In this document: positions 42,277 to 51,213 of the stretch, in pieces
How positions within the stretch are numbered: the stretch's first letter is position 1
Layout: each line of letters opens with the position of its first letter
Assembly (NCBI RefSeq): GCF_011683955.1
Contig: NZ_JAAQPI010000009.1
Coordinates: 1-64,000, forward strand
Reading direction: 5' to 3'
DNA: 64,000 bases
DNA from: Pseudomaricurvus alkylphenolicus
GTDB taxonomy: Bacteria > Pseudomonadota > Gammaproteobacteria > Pseudomonadales > Cellvibrionaceae
Position numbers and translations under genes: made by a program
The notes under the pieces: model-generated
Seen by the model: the letters and a program-made list of their open reading frames with translations, nothing else
The model's database searches: none
Told to the model about the DNA's origin: nothing

Positions 42277-43755
42277 TCAAAGACCATGTATCGGGGAAAC
42301 AGTGTTTCGTCTCTGCGGACGGCCGATCAGAGTACTGCGGGAAACGGCGTTAACGTCATCGACCACCATATGAAACGACGCTTCCCGTTTCTCTTGCCGA
42401 GCCCGTTCGGCGATTTTGTCGCGATGGAAGGTCAGTACATCATCGGGAAGCGGAACAGAACCAGGATCCAGTAACCGAATGGCGCCGTCGTTATCGCGTA
42501 CGGGCATCAGAACACCGGCGTTGCAGTCCGCCGGAGCAAAGGGAATATCCAGGGCGCCAGCGGCAAAGGCGCGTACCGTTCCGAGAGCAATATCACCCCT
42601 ACCGAGGTTCAGTACCTGATCAAGCACAGCGCGAACCTCCCGCTTGATGATTTCCACTTCCCGCTCCATAGCCTCAGTAGTGGGGAAATGCTGTTCGTGT
42701 ACCATATTGATGGTCTGCCGTGTGGCTTCAAGACCATGGGTGTTGGCCTCCTTGGTGGGAACGCCACAAGCTTCGTGAGGCGTCTTCACAATTATTTTTG
42801 TGGCTCCGGCAATGGCGGCAGCGGTGGCACCCCAGCAGATGACCGAGTAGGCCTTGGATTCCTCTTGCGGGAATCCGCCCATCCACTGGTGAAACACGGT
42901 ACTCAACTCGTAGTCGTTAAATCCCGCCGCCTGGAAGACTTCATCACCCAGTTCCCGCAGCGATTTAATGGCGGCAACATCCTGAATAAGGTTGCCACCT
43001 TGACCATAGCCAAGGGTGATGCATTTGACGCCTTGCTCCAGAGCCAGCAACCCTTCAATCAGCATGATGCAATGAGAAACGAATGGCGGCACCAGGGTGC
43101 CGGAGAGAGGGCCGAAGGGTTCTCGATTGATGCGAATACCTTCTTCCTCGTATTTCCCCACCAGACGATCACAGTATTGCCAGTGGCGAATGGAAGATTC
43201 CAGTCGAACCCGTTTGGCGTAGGGGATATTGTAAGAAATGCCCCCGCCCTCATAACTGGTATAGCCTGCTGCCAGGGTAATCTCACTCAGCAGTCGCGCA
43301 TCCGGCGTCCCGTGACGAACCTGTACCGGTTTGTTGAGGGCGTTAACCACTTGGCGACAGCCCTTGGGGCCGTGGTTAACCGCAGGAAAACCGTTTAGCA
43401 ATGATGAGCCTGCCTGCAGGGATTTGGTGATGCCGCTACCCGCTTCGTCGTAGCGATTCAAGCGGGTATAGGCATCGATGGTGGTGGGCAGCAAATCGCA
43501 GGAAGACTCCAGGTGCTGCAGCAAGGCGATTTGCTCATGCAATAACGCCACACCCGCTCGCGGCTGCAACAGGGTTTTCCCTGATTGGTCCGCCTGACGG
43601 AGTACTGATGAAAACCGCTTGCTGTCGGGCAGGGCGTGCTGAAATTTCACACCTTCGGAAAAATCCACCTCTTTACCGGTGGGCCAGGACTGCAATACTT
43701 GCCGACGTTCCTGTTCAAACTCCCGTTCGGAGAGTCTCTGGTTATTCAGTTCCAC
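42277..43755 (-). CDS. glmE: Glutamate mutase, epsilon (E) subunit
   Basis: A 492-residue TIM-barrel subunit of adenosylcobalamin-dependent glutamate mutase, which converts L-glutamate to (2S,3S)-3-methylaspartate. Substrate-binding landmarks match the Clostridium enzyme: R66 in QPRAG, Arg in YTRLNRYDE (about 98-101), Arg in VRHGTPDARLL (about 147), Glu in SYEGGG (about 169) and Tyr in ISYNIPY (about 175). The match to clostridial numbering supports the GTG start at 43755, which has an AGG site; the frame is open further to 43839 into glmS. It lies 17 bases after glmS with no reactivase (glmL) gene between. Confidence 0.95.
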   Translation of the reverse strand: MELNNQRLSEREFEQERRQVLQSWPTGKEVDFSEGVKFQHALPDSKRFSSVLRQADQSGKTLLQPRAGVALLHEQIALLQHLESSCDLLPTTIDAYTRLNRYDEAGSGITKSLQAGSSLLNGFPAVNHGPKGCRQVVNALNKPVQVRHGTPDARLLSEITLAAGYTSYEGGGISYNIPYAKRVRLESSIRHWQYCDRLVGKYEEEGIRINREPFGPLSGTLVPPFVSHCIMLIEGLLALEQGVKCITLGYGQGGNLIQDVAAIKSLRELGDEVFQAAGFNDYELSTVFHQWMGGFPQEESKAYSVICWGATAAAIAGATKIIVKTPHEACGVPTKEANTHGLEATRQTINMVHEQHFPTTEAMEREVEIIKREVRAVLDQVLNLGRGDIALGTVRAFAAGALDIPFAPADCNAGVLMPVRDNDGAIRLLDPGSVPLPDDVLTFHRDKIAERARQEKREASFHMVVDDVNAVSRSTLIGRPQRRNTVSPIHGL

Positions 43756-43772
43756 GATAATGCCTGCCCTGC

Positions 43773-44273
43773 CTACGCCCTTGCCGCCATATCCAACACG
43801 CCATGTTCCCGATGACCGGCCACCAGCCATTGATTCCACTGCGGCTGGCGTCGCTGATGAATGTCCATCCGCAGCAACTTCGCCACGTCATGCAAATCAA
43901 TGCCGGGTTGAAAAACGCGGTCGTAACCCATGCCGGCAAACAGACGTTGCACTTCGGCAAAGGGGCGCTTGCCAATCACCAGATTGCCACCCACATACAA
44001 GATAATCTCCGCCAAGCCTCGTTCCATGCATCTCTCTCGCAGTCCGGCGCAATCGATTTCACCGTGCCCATAAATAGACGACACCAAAATCGCCTCAGCA
44101 TTGTGTTCAATGGCGGCGTCGATAAACTCGTCCTGACTGACCATAACCCCCAGATTGATAACCTGAAACGACAACTGACTGAGCACACTCATAATGATCT
44201 TGTTACCGACGGCATGGCAGTCGGCACCGATCACGCCAAGAATGACCGTAGGTTCGGAGGTGGATTGCTGCAT
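43773..44273 (-). CDS. glmS: Glutamate mutase, sigma (S) cobalamin-binding subunit
   Basis: A 166-residue Rossmann-like B12 domain. The cobalamin signature D-x-H-x-x-G appears as D18-C-H20-A-V-G23, then ILVSSIYGHGEID and ILYVGGNLVIGKRPF carry the SxL and GG motifs that hold the nucleotide tail. It binds adenosylcobalamin base-off/His-on and docks on GlmE. It is the first gene of the minus-strand operon, 160 bases from the divergent LysR gene. It is about 30 residues longer than the clostridial protein, at its C-terminus. Confidence 0.95.
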   Translation of the reverse strand: MQQSTSEPTVILGVIGADCHAVGNKIIMSVLSQLSFQVINLGVMVSQDEFIDAAIEHNAEAILVSSIYGHGEIDCAGLRERCMERGLAEIILYVGGNLVIGKRPFAEVQRLFAGMGYDRVFQPGIDLHDVAKLLRMDIHQRRQPQWNQWLVAGHREHGVLDMAARA

Positions 44274-44433
44274 GGTGTTTATCCCTTGAGTGAGAAACAG
44301 TGGTTGAGGTCTGGTATGGCGAGATTATTAGATAAGAAAGATTTACATACAATCACAAATACATAACAATAACTTAAGTGTTGAGATCCAAGTCCAACCA
44401 CCGATTAACAGCCGGGTAATCACAGAGCTTCTT
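44274..44433. promoter_or_regulatory. Divergent promoter region between glmS and LysR gene
   Basis: This 160-base gap contains an AT-rich core at about 44325-44385, with TTACATAC and AATACATAAC flanking ATCACA. LysR-type regulators bind such divergent regions at T-N11-A-type sites. The stretch is a reasonable place for the operator, but I cannot define exact sites. No cobalamin-riboswitch-like folding or B12 box is visible. Confidence 0.4.
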
Positions 44434-45363
44434 ATGAAAGATCCCCTTCGTCATGCGTCTCTCAAGCAACTGAAAATTTTCGCCATCGCGGTAGAACAGC
44501 AAAGTTTTGCCCGTGCGGCGGAAATCCTGCATTTGTCGCAACCGGCGGTGTCCATGCAGATGAGCCGGCTGGCTGAAGGCGTGGGCCTGGAGCTGTTTGA
44601 AAAGAGTGGCCGCAATCAGCGGGTCACCCGAGCCGGTGAGATACTCTATCCCTACGTTAAACAGGTCACTCAGACGTTACGGGAGGCCGGTGAGGAGCTC
44701 GATGCACTCAAGGGCGCACGACACGGAAAAATCAAGGTGGCTATGGTAACCACTTCGCGCTATTTTGCGCCTAAGTTGGTGGCACGTTTCTGCGAGCTGA
44801 ACCCGGACATAGAGATCGATTTCACCATAGCCAATCGCCAAACCGTGATTGAAAAGCTGGAAAACAATCAAATTGATCTCGCCATTATGGGTCGCCCACC
44901 CTCACGTTTGGGTGTCGTGGCGGAGGCCTTTGCCGAGCATCCCTACGTTATCATTGCAGCGCCGGATTACCCTTTGGTGGGCAAAAGGCGCTTCTCTGCT
45001 CAAAAGTTGGCGGGGGAGACCTTTTTGGCCAGGGAGGCCGGATCGGGCACCCGTATGCTGATGGAGCACTTCTTCGCAGAAAACGGTATTGAGGTGCCGG
45101 TGCTGCAAGAGGTGCCCAGCAATGAATCCATCAAACAGGCAGTCATGGCTGGCATGGGTTTGGCGCTGATTTCGAAGCATACCATCGGCTTGGAGTATCA
45201 AACCGGTAATATCGCTATTTTAAATGTCAGAGACATGCCGATTCTGCGCACCTGGTATGTGCTGCACCTGGAGGGTAAATCCGTTAACCCAATCATCAGC
45301 GCATTTAAGGCCTTTATGCTGGAGCAAGCTCCCGGGTTTATCAGCGATCTTTTCGGAAAATAG
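44434..45363 (+). CDS. LysR-family transcriptional regulator (CbbR-like)
   Basis: A 309-residue LysR regulator. The N-terminal winged helix (ASLKQLKIFAIAVEQQSFARAAEILHLSQPAVSMQM; landmark LSQPAVSMQM near residue 45) is canonical. The effector domain (GKIKVAMVTTSRYFAPKLVARF and GSGTRMLMEHFF) resembles CbbR/RbcR proteins, which sense small phosphorylated or organic metabolites. It is transcribed divergently from glmS-glmE and is the likely regulator of that five-gene operon, with perhaps a pathway intermediate as effector. That control relation is inferred from position. Confidence 0.92.
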   Translation: MKDPLRHASLKQLKIFAIAVEQQSFARAAEILHLSQPAVSMQMSRLAEGVGLELFEKSGRNQRVTRAGEILYPYVKQVTQTLREAGEELDALKGARHGKIKVAMVTTSRYFAPKLVARFCELNPDIEIDFTIANRQTVIEKLENNQIDLAIMGRPPSRLGVVAEAFAEHPYVIIAAPDYPLVGKRRFSAQKLAGETFLAREAGSGTRMLMEHFFAENGIEVPVLQEVPSNESIKQAVMAGMGLALISKHTIGLEYQTGNIAILNVRDMPILRTWYVLHLEGKSVNPIISAFKAFMLEQAPGFISDLFGK

Positions 45364-45528
45364 CCTGCTTTATAAAATTCGGAGAAATGTGGCTTGCCAA
45401 GTATAAAAAATGGCGTAACAATCAATAAAGACAAAAAATCCTGATGTTATGTGGGTATAGTACTGAATTGATGTTAATAGCACTGAATATTCAAAGGCTT
45501 CCAACACCTGGTCTCAGGGAGAAATGTC

Positions 45529-45708
45529 ATGCAAGTAAGATCGGATACTGGAGTTGATAAACAAGTTTCGGCGGCGGTTGTTGCTATGGCGCTCAGGGGT
45601 GAACAGCGCAAAGAAAGCGCTGACCGACCCGTTGAAGAGCACCAATGCCTTGATGTGTCAATCGAAGTCGACGGCGATGACTGGGCGTATTGCAAGAGTG
45701 ATAACTGA
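45529..45708 (+). CDS. Small protein of 59 residues, unknown
   Basis: An ATG at 45529 follows a strong GGGAGA site by 6 bases and opens a 59-codon frame ending TGA at 45706-45708. A hairpin followed by T residues (45724-45742) lies just after it, so it has the layout of an independent small gene. The product is acidic and hydrophilic (IEVDGDDWAYCKSDN at the end), with no signal peptide or membrane segment. I do not recognise it. A helical N-terminal half with an AAVVAMALRG stretch suggests a small globular or adaptor protein, but there is no evidence for function. Confidence 0.55.
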   Translation: MQVRSDTGVDKQVSAAVVAMALRGEQRKESADRPVEEHQCLDVSIEVDGDDWAYCKSDN

Positions 45709-45723
45709 CCTGGGTTGCTGAAT

Positions 45724-45742
45724 AGCCCCTGAGGGCTGTTTT
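45724..45742 (+). terminator. Candidate rho-independent terminator
   Basis: A 5-bp stem AGCCC/GGGCT with a CTGA loop is followed by GTTTT. It is short but well placed, 16 bases after the small gene at 45529-45708. Confidence 0.5.
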
Positions 45743-45902
45743 CAACAAGCAGGATTTTTCGCCCTGGGACCATCACCCATGGATTTAGGGCGTGTCCTTT
45801 CCTATTCTCTAAAAAATTGCCAATGGATGGTGACTTAAATCCCATTTTTTACGTCCTATAGAGTGAATTCACACCCGCTATACCATCACTTGAGGCACGT
45901 AT

Positions 45903-47063
45903 ATGGTCTGTCAGACACTGCTAAGCTCCAGTCGTCGGTTTGAACATTGGATGAGACATTCAGCCCTGCCTTTATGGACGACCAGGGGTATGCATCAAGG
46001 CAACCAGGGCGCGGTGGAGCGTTTGTCCTTTGACGGCTCGGCAGATCTGAAGTCGGATAAGCGCACCAGAGTGACCGCGCGTCAAATGTTCGTTCTCGCC
46101 TACGCCACACAAATGGATTGGTTGTCAGGTGCCGGCAATTTGATCACCGGTTTGGAAGCCTATCTTGACGCATCCGCTCGCCACCCCGAGTTTTCCCAGG
46201 GTTACGTACATCGATTGGAAGCCAATAACTCAATTGCGGAAGGCAGGCAGGATACCTATGATCTTGCATTTTTTTTGCTGGCCTATGCCTGGCGATTCCG
46301 GGCGTTAGGGGATAAACAGGCGTTGCAGCGCGCAGAACTCCTGATGCGGCACCTGGATCATAACTTCAAAGGCGATCGGGGTGGATGGGAAGACAAGCAG
46401 ACTGAAGTCATCATTCGTCGCCAAAACCCCCACATGCACCTGTTCGAAGCCTTTATCGCGCTATATGAAGCCACAGGGTCGTCGAAATGGCTGGCCCGAG
46501 CCGGGGAAGTCTTTAACCTGTTCGAAACCCGGTTCTACGATGACAACAACGAGGTGTTGTTGGAATACTTCGATGCCCATTGGAATCCGATAACCATTAA
46601 CGGTCACTACCTTGTCGAGCCCGGCCACATGCTGGAGTGGGTATGGCTGTTGTGCAGATACAACGAATACGCCAATACCCCTGTGGTCCGGTACACAGAA
46701 GCGCTCTATGAGAGGGCTCTGGAGTTGGGGACGGATCCGAATTCGGGGCTGCTATGGGACCAAGTCAGTCCCGAGGGGCAGGTAATAACCGCGTCCAAGC
46801 GATGTTGGCCAATGACAGAGCTGATCAAAGCCAATATCGCCCTGGCCGGGGAGGGACACAGCCGATACGAGAGTCGAGCTGCCGAAGCGATTGAATTGCT
46901 TTTGCACCACTATCTGAAGGTGCCGACGCCGGGCTCCTATATAGACAGACTGGACGCGCAAAATAAAGTCATAGATCACTCTGCCCCCGCAAGCACACTT
47001 TATCATCTGGCGTTGGCTGCCGGTGAATCGGCCTTGTACTGCCGGTCACAGGAGATCGATTGA
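45903..47063 (+). CDS. AGE-family sugar epimerase/isomerase
   Basis: A 386-residue (alpha/alpha)6-barrel protein of the N-acylglucosamine 2-epimerase group. The conserved RRQNPHMHLFEA, EPGHMLEW and SKRCWPMTE segments carry the active-site His, Glu and Arg residues. Relatives are mannose isomerase (YihS type), cellobiose 2-epimerase and GlcNAc 2-epimerase. The RQNPHMH form with a single RCWP motif fits D-mannose or D-mannose-6-phosphate-type isomerases best. A GAGG site precedes the ATG. It stands at the head of the carbohydrate region with a TonB receptor 193 bases downstream. A role in converting an imported sugar is inferred. Confidence 0.88.
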   Translation: MVCQTLLSSSRRFEHWMRHSALPLWTTRGMHQGNQGAVERLSFDGSADLKSDKRTRVTARQMFVLAYATQMDWLSGAGNLITGLEAYLDASARHPEFSQGYVHRLEANNSIAEGRQDTYDLAFFLLAYAWRFRALGDKQALQRAELLMRHLDHNFKGDRGGWEDKQTEVIIRRQNPHMHLFEAFIALYEATGSSKWLARAGEVFNLFETRFYDDNNEVLLEYFDAHWNPITINGHYLVEPGHMLEWVWLLCRYNEYANTPVVRYTEALYERALELGTDPNSGLLWDQVSPEGQVITASKRCWPMTELIKANIALAGEGHSRYESRAAEAIELLLHHYLKVPTPGSYIDRLDAQNKVIDHSAPASTLYHLALAAGESALYCRSQEID

Positions 47064-47256
47064 CCCTACTGAGAGTGGAGCTATTGGATCTGATCGAGTT
47101 GTCGGAGCAAATGCGATAATGTTCGACCGAAGATTTGCTATCATGACGCTGTAAACCATTTTCTGCGTTGCAGGAGTTGTGGGTTTGATAGCCGAACAGG
47201 AGATGCTTGAATTTGCAGGAGTCTGTTCCAGTGGGCGTTAGCAGTATTTCGGAATA

Positions 47257-50112
47257 ATGAAAAATATACTAATAATTAAACACAATATCGGCCCCTATGC
47301 GCTGCTAATGCTGGTGTTGCTGACGGTCAATGGCTATGCCGCCAATCAGGAGTTGAGAAAAAGCTATCAATTGCCCCAACAGCAGCTGGAATCAGCGCTT
47401 GTCAACTTTGCAATCCAAACCAATATTGACCTGATCTATCATTCGAATCTGGTTAAAGACAAATTGTCTAACGAGGTCTCAGGCCGTTATTTATTGGAAG
47501 AGGCGCTCGCAATTCTTCTTCTGAATACCGGCCTGGGTTTCGAATCCAGCAACGCCTCTGTGTATCTTATTACGGAGCTGCCATTTGCCGACAGTGAATA
47601 CAACAGCGAAGCGACGGTGCCGCAAGAAGTTATTGACGAGGTATTGGTCACCGGTTATGGGCTCCAGAATCAATACGCTATTGCCCACCGCAGAGACTCC
47701 TATTCTATTGCGGAGTTTATGTTTCAGGACGAGATGGGTAAGTTTCCCGATTTTAATATCGCGGATTCCTTCAGGCGACTGTCCGGTGTTGGTGCCATCT
47801 TCGATGAAGATGAAGGCAGGTTCGTGGTTGCCCGCGGTATCCGGTCAGAACACAATACGGTGACGATTGATGGTTTACCTATTGCCACCATCGACGGATT
47901 TGGTGAGGAGGGGCGCTCCATCGGGCTGGAAGCTATTCCATCCGTCGCCGTCAAACGATTGGAAGCGACTAAAACCTTTTCCTCCGATATGGATCCGGGA
48001 GCGATAGGGAGCAGTCTGAATCTGGTCACTCGCAGTGCCTTTGATAACGATGGCCCCTTTCTGACGCTCGACAGTTCTCTTTCCTACCACTCTTACGACG
48101 ATATTCCCAACGACAACAGTTTGGGGTCCAGCAAAGATCATCCGCTGGGCGGAAACATCAACATTCTGGGTAGTCGACTTTTCGGCGGCGACCAACATTG
48201 GGGGCTTAGCGCAGTACTGACATACAATATTAAACAACGTGACGAATCAAAGACCGTTCAGGAAGGGGCGAATTACTTCGATGTCAATGGTCAACGCGTC
48301 ACTGGGCCAGAGTCCCCCGAATGGAACGGGCAGGTTTCTCCCAACGAATATCGATGGCTGATTTATACCAACCGGCTGGAGCGATACGGCGGACACCTTA
48401 AGCTTGAGTACTTTCCGAGTGAAGATTTCTTCGGTTACCTGTCTGGCTATTACTTTAAGCAATCTCAGGAAGAGACGCGTAACGGTCATACGTTGACCGA
48501 TTTCGAAGATCTGCAGGAGCAGTCCATAGCGCGGGGGCGGTACGGATCGGCACTGGGGCGGGTAACCTTCGATTTTTTTCCTCTCAATCAGAGAAATTAT
48601 GGAATCAGTCTGTTTTCCCAGTGGATGTTAAACCAATCATCACATCTGGAAGTCAATATGGGATATTCCTTTGCGGATTTTCAAGACACAGACCCCAGTG
48701 TCATTTTCGAAACTCCAAGGACGACCGAATTGGGTCTGGATTATGACAGCTCGTCCTTTATCGCCACCTATCAGCTGGATAATCCTCAATATTTTGTGGA
48801 TCCGGATAATTATTCACTCAAGGAGTATGCATTCAGACAAAGACAGTCGGAAGAATCCATCTGGGCCCTGCGGCTGGATTTGCACAACAATATTGGCATT
48901 GAAGGTCGCGGCACCGGCTACAAAATGGGGGGTGAGTGGCGCAGACTGGCTCGCCAGCGCGACAACACCGCCAGCATAATGACTCACCCGGCATTGACTC
49001 TGTCGGGCCTCACTACCGACGTCCACTTTGTACCGCAAAACCGCTCGGAACCCTACCTCTTTATAGATTTTGAACGTCTTCGGCAACAACAGGGGTTCGA
49101 ATTGATGGAGGCGGAGAGCCAGTGGCAATCGGCGCTGGAAGACTTCGACTATCAGGAAGATCTGATTTCCGCCTATATGATGCTGACTTTCTCGGGTGAT
49201 CACTACCGGATGGCCGCAGGGGCTCGCTTTGAGCACGTGGATGTCGATACCAGAAACCCGGTGCTGAACAATGGTGTTATTGGGCAAAAAAGTGGCGACG
49301 GCAAATACGCCAATTGGCTGCCGTCGGTATCACTGTTCTACGAAGTTTCGGAAAACACGACGCTGAGAGCGGCCTATAGCCGTACATTGGGCAGACCCGC
49401 ACCGGGCGATGCGGCCTCACCCGAGACAACCAACCTTGATGGCTCGATCAATCGTGCTGACCCGGACGTCAATCCCAGTCGAGTGGACAACTATGATTTA
49501 ACGCTGGACTATCATCTGGATGACGGATTTATGTCGATTGGGGTATTTCATAAAGATATCAGCGATAATATTTTCAGAGTTCCCAAGCTTGAAAACGGCA
49601 CGGTAGTGATACAGCCAGACAATACAACAGACTCCAGGCTTAGCGGCGTCGAGCTAAATATCATCAAGAACCGCCTGGATTTCCTGCCGCGACCACTGTC
49701 CGGTTTGGGTTTTAGTGGCAATCTGACTCTGATGCGGGGAACACTGGACTACTTGGACAGTTCAGGAACTCGACGATCACTGGACAGATTGATTGAACAG
49801 TCTGAGCGGCTGGCAAATGCGACTCTGTTCTACAACTGGAAAAACCGGTTTGAATGCCGACTGATATACGCATACCAAGGTGAATATACTCATGTTTTCT
49901 TTCCCGACGAACCGCATTTGAACAGAGAGTGGCTCGATTACACACAGTGGGACATACATGCCCGATACACGCTTTCGAACAGTATCAGTATGTATTTCGA
50001 GGCCAGGAACATAACCGACAACGACCGGGTATTGGCGGAAGCGGAAGCGGGTCTGGGGGCCGAAATAGAATTCGGCCGGTCATTCTTTCTTGGATTGAAC
50101 CTGTCCATGTAG
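47257..50112 (+). CDS. TonB-dependent receptor with STN signalling domain (transducer type)
   Basis: A 951-residue outer-membrane receptor. After a signal peptide (about residues 1-28) an STN domain spans about 35-110 (YQLPQQQLESALVNFAIQT... GFESSNASVYLI, with LPQQQLESAL as landmark). It is followed by a TonB box (DEVLVTGY at about 128-135), a plug domain with VARGIRSEHNTVTIDGLPI, and a barrel ending in FLGLNLSM. STN-bearing receptors bind a periplasmic FecR-type anti-sigma when loaded, so this protein probably signals to the FecI/FecR pair at 52755-54337. Proteins of this TonB box and plug type often carry oligosaccharides. Its end lies 3 bases from the convergent galT. Confidence 0.93.
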   Translation: MKNILIIKHNIGPYALLMLVLLTVNGYAANQELRKSYQLPQQQLESALVNFAIQTNIDLIYHSNLVKDKLSNEVSGRYLLEEALAILLLNTGLGFESSNASVYLITELPFADSEYNSEATVPQEVIDEVLVTGYGLQNQYAIAHRRDSYSIAEFMFQDEMGKFPDFNIADSFRRLSGVGAIFDEDEGRFVVARGIRSEHNTVTIDGLPIATIDGFGEEGRSIGLEAIPSVAVKRLEATKTFSSDMDPGAIGSSLNLVTRSAFDNDGPFLTLDSSLSYHSYDDIPNDNSLGSSKDHPLGGNINILGSRLFGGDQHWGLSAVLTYNIKQRDESKTVQEGANYFDVNGQRVTGPESPEWNGQVSPNEYRWLIYTNRLERYGGHLKLEYFPSEDFFGYLSGYYFKQSQEETRNGHTLTDFEDLQEQSIARGRYGSALGRVTFDFFPLNQRNYGISLFSQWMLNQSSHLEVNMGYSFADFQDTDPSVIFETPRTTELGLDYDSSSFIATYQLDNPQYFVDPDNYSLKEYAFRQRQSEESIWALRLDLHNNIGIEGRGTGYKMGGEWRRLARQRDNTASIMTHPALTLSGLTTDVHFVPQNRSEPYLFIDFERLRQQQGFELMEAESQWQSALEDFDYQEDLISAYMMLTFSGDHYRMAAGARFEHVDVDTRNPVLNNGVIGQKSGDGKYANWLPSVSLFYEVSENTTLRAAYSRTLGRPAPGDAASPETTNLDGSINRADPDVNPSRVDNYDLTLDYHLDDGFMSIGVFHKDISDNIFRVPKLENGTVVIQPDNTTDSRLSGVELNIIKNRLDFLPRPLSGLGFSGNLTLMRGTLDYLDSSGTRRSLDRLIEQSERLANATLFYNWKNRFECRLIYAYQGEYTHVFFPDEPHLNREWLDYTQWDIHARYTLSNSISMYFEARNITDNDRVLAEAEAGLGAEIEFGRSFFLGLNLSM

Positions 50113-50115
50113 TCT

Positions 50116-51180
50116 CTAGCCGATCTCTGACTGTTCTTCCAAGGTGTAGTGAACACTGGAGAGATTCCTTAATAACTCCGCGCTGGACTCGGGTGTAATG
50201 TCTCGTTGTGGTCCACACAACAACTCGTAACCCACCATAAATTTCTTGACGCTTGCCGAGCGCAGTAGCGGAGGATAGAAATGCATATGCAGGTCCCACT
50301 CGGGATGATCCGCCAAGTCTGTCGGAGCCTGGTGCAGACCCGCGGAGTATGGAAACTCGGTATGGAACAAATTGTCGTACTTTACCGTGACTTCACCAAT
50401 GATTGCAGCAAGATCGGTTCTTTCCTGATTCGATAAAGTCAACAGGTTGGGATGGTGGTTGGTTGCAAGAATCAGAAGTTCAAATGGCCAGGTGGCCCAA
50501 TAGGGAACCAGAGCAACGAAGCTCTCGTTGCGGCAAACAATCCGTTTTTGCTGTCGCAGTTCCACCGCCAGATAGTCCTGCAATAGTGTTCGGCCATGTC
50601 TGGAATAATACCGCTGCATCTGCGCCAGTTCTTTACCCGGCTCGGTCGGAATGTGGTGCTGGGCCCAAATTTGACCATGGGGATGGGGATTGCTGCATCC
50701 CATGGCAGCTCCCTTGTTCTCGAAAATCTGAACATAATTTATCTCGGGTTTTTCGCTGAGCTCCTTAAATTGATCATGCCAAAGGTCCACAACCCCGCGA
50801 ATTTCTGCAACTTCCATCTGGGCAATGGTCAAATCGTGACGGGGAGAGAAACAAATAACACGGCAGATTCCAGGCTCGGATACAGATTTTAAAAGGTTTT
50901 CTTCACAGGTCTCGACCACGGGCGTGTGCTCCAGCAGCGCGGAGTAATCGTTGGTAAAAACGAAGGTGCTGTCGTAGGTGTCGTTCTTCTCTCCCCCTGC
51001 TCGTTGGTTGCCCGGGCAGAGATAGCAGGTACTGTCGTATTCAGGCCGTCCATCGCCGCCGATGTTTTCGGTCTGTCCCTGCCAGGGGCGCAATGCCCGG
51101 TGAGGTGACACCAGCAGCCATTCTCCGGTGAGCAGATTAAGTCGGCGGTGGGGGCTTCTGCTAAAGTCTACTGCATTCAT
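50116..51180 (-). CDS. galT: Galactose-1-phosphate uridylyltransferase
   Basis: A 354-residue GalT that moves UMP between UDP-glucose and galactose-1-phosphate in the Leloir pathway. The active-site H-P-H motif is N164-P-H166-P-H168-G-Q (second His the nucleophile), and a zinc-site C52-x2-C55 is present in STCYLCPGN. The length matches the family. No galK, galE or galM is in the window. Its 5' neighbour on the same strand is the organophosphate-type transporter, 33 bases upstream, so the two probably form one operon. Confidence 0.95.
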   Translation of the reverse strand: MNAVDFSRSPHRRLNLLTGEWLLVSPHRALRPWQGQTENIGGDGRPEYDSTCYLCPGNQRAGGEKNDTYDSTFVFTNDYSALLEHTPVVETCEENLLKSVSEPGICRVICFSPRHDLTIAQMEVAEIRGVVDLWHDQFKELSEKPEINYVQIFENKGAAMGCSNPHPHGQIWAQHHIPTEPGKELAQMQRYYSRHGRTLLQDYLAVELRQQKRIVCRNESFVALVPYWATWPFELLILATNHHPNLLTLSNQERTDLAAIIGEVTVKYDNLFHTEFPYSAGLHQAPTDLADHPEWDLHMHFYPPLLRSASVKKFMVGYELLCGPQRDITPESSAELLRNLSSVHYTLEEQSEIG

Positions 51181-51213
51181 TCAGGGCGTTTCCGGATGTT
51201 GATTTCAGAAGTG

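Larger units (their letters stand above)
45364..45902. other. 539-base gap holding one small candidate gene
   Basis: Between the LysR gene and the AGE-family gene the only supported features are the 59-residue candidate gene at 45529-45708 and the hairpin at 45724-45742. The rest is AT-rich and shows nothing else I can name. Confidence 0.6.

Noticed and set aside
42277-44273. Methylmalonyl-CoA mutase as the B12 enzyme
   Set aside because: The E subunit carries glutamate mutase landmarks (QPRAG, RHGTPDARLL, YEGGG, ISYNIPY) and the next gene is methylaspartate ammonia-lyase.
44274-44433. Cobalamin riboswitch before the B12-dependent mutase
   Set aside because: The leader is too short and shows no B12 box or the expected folding.
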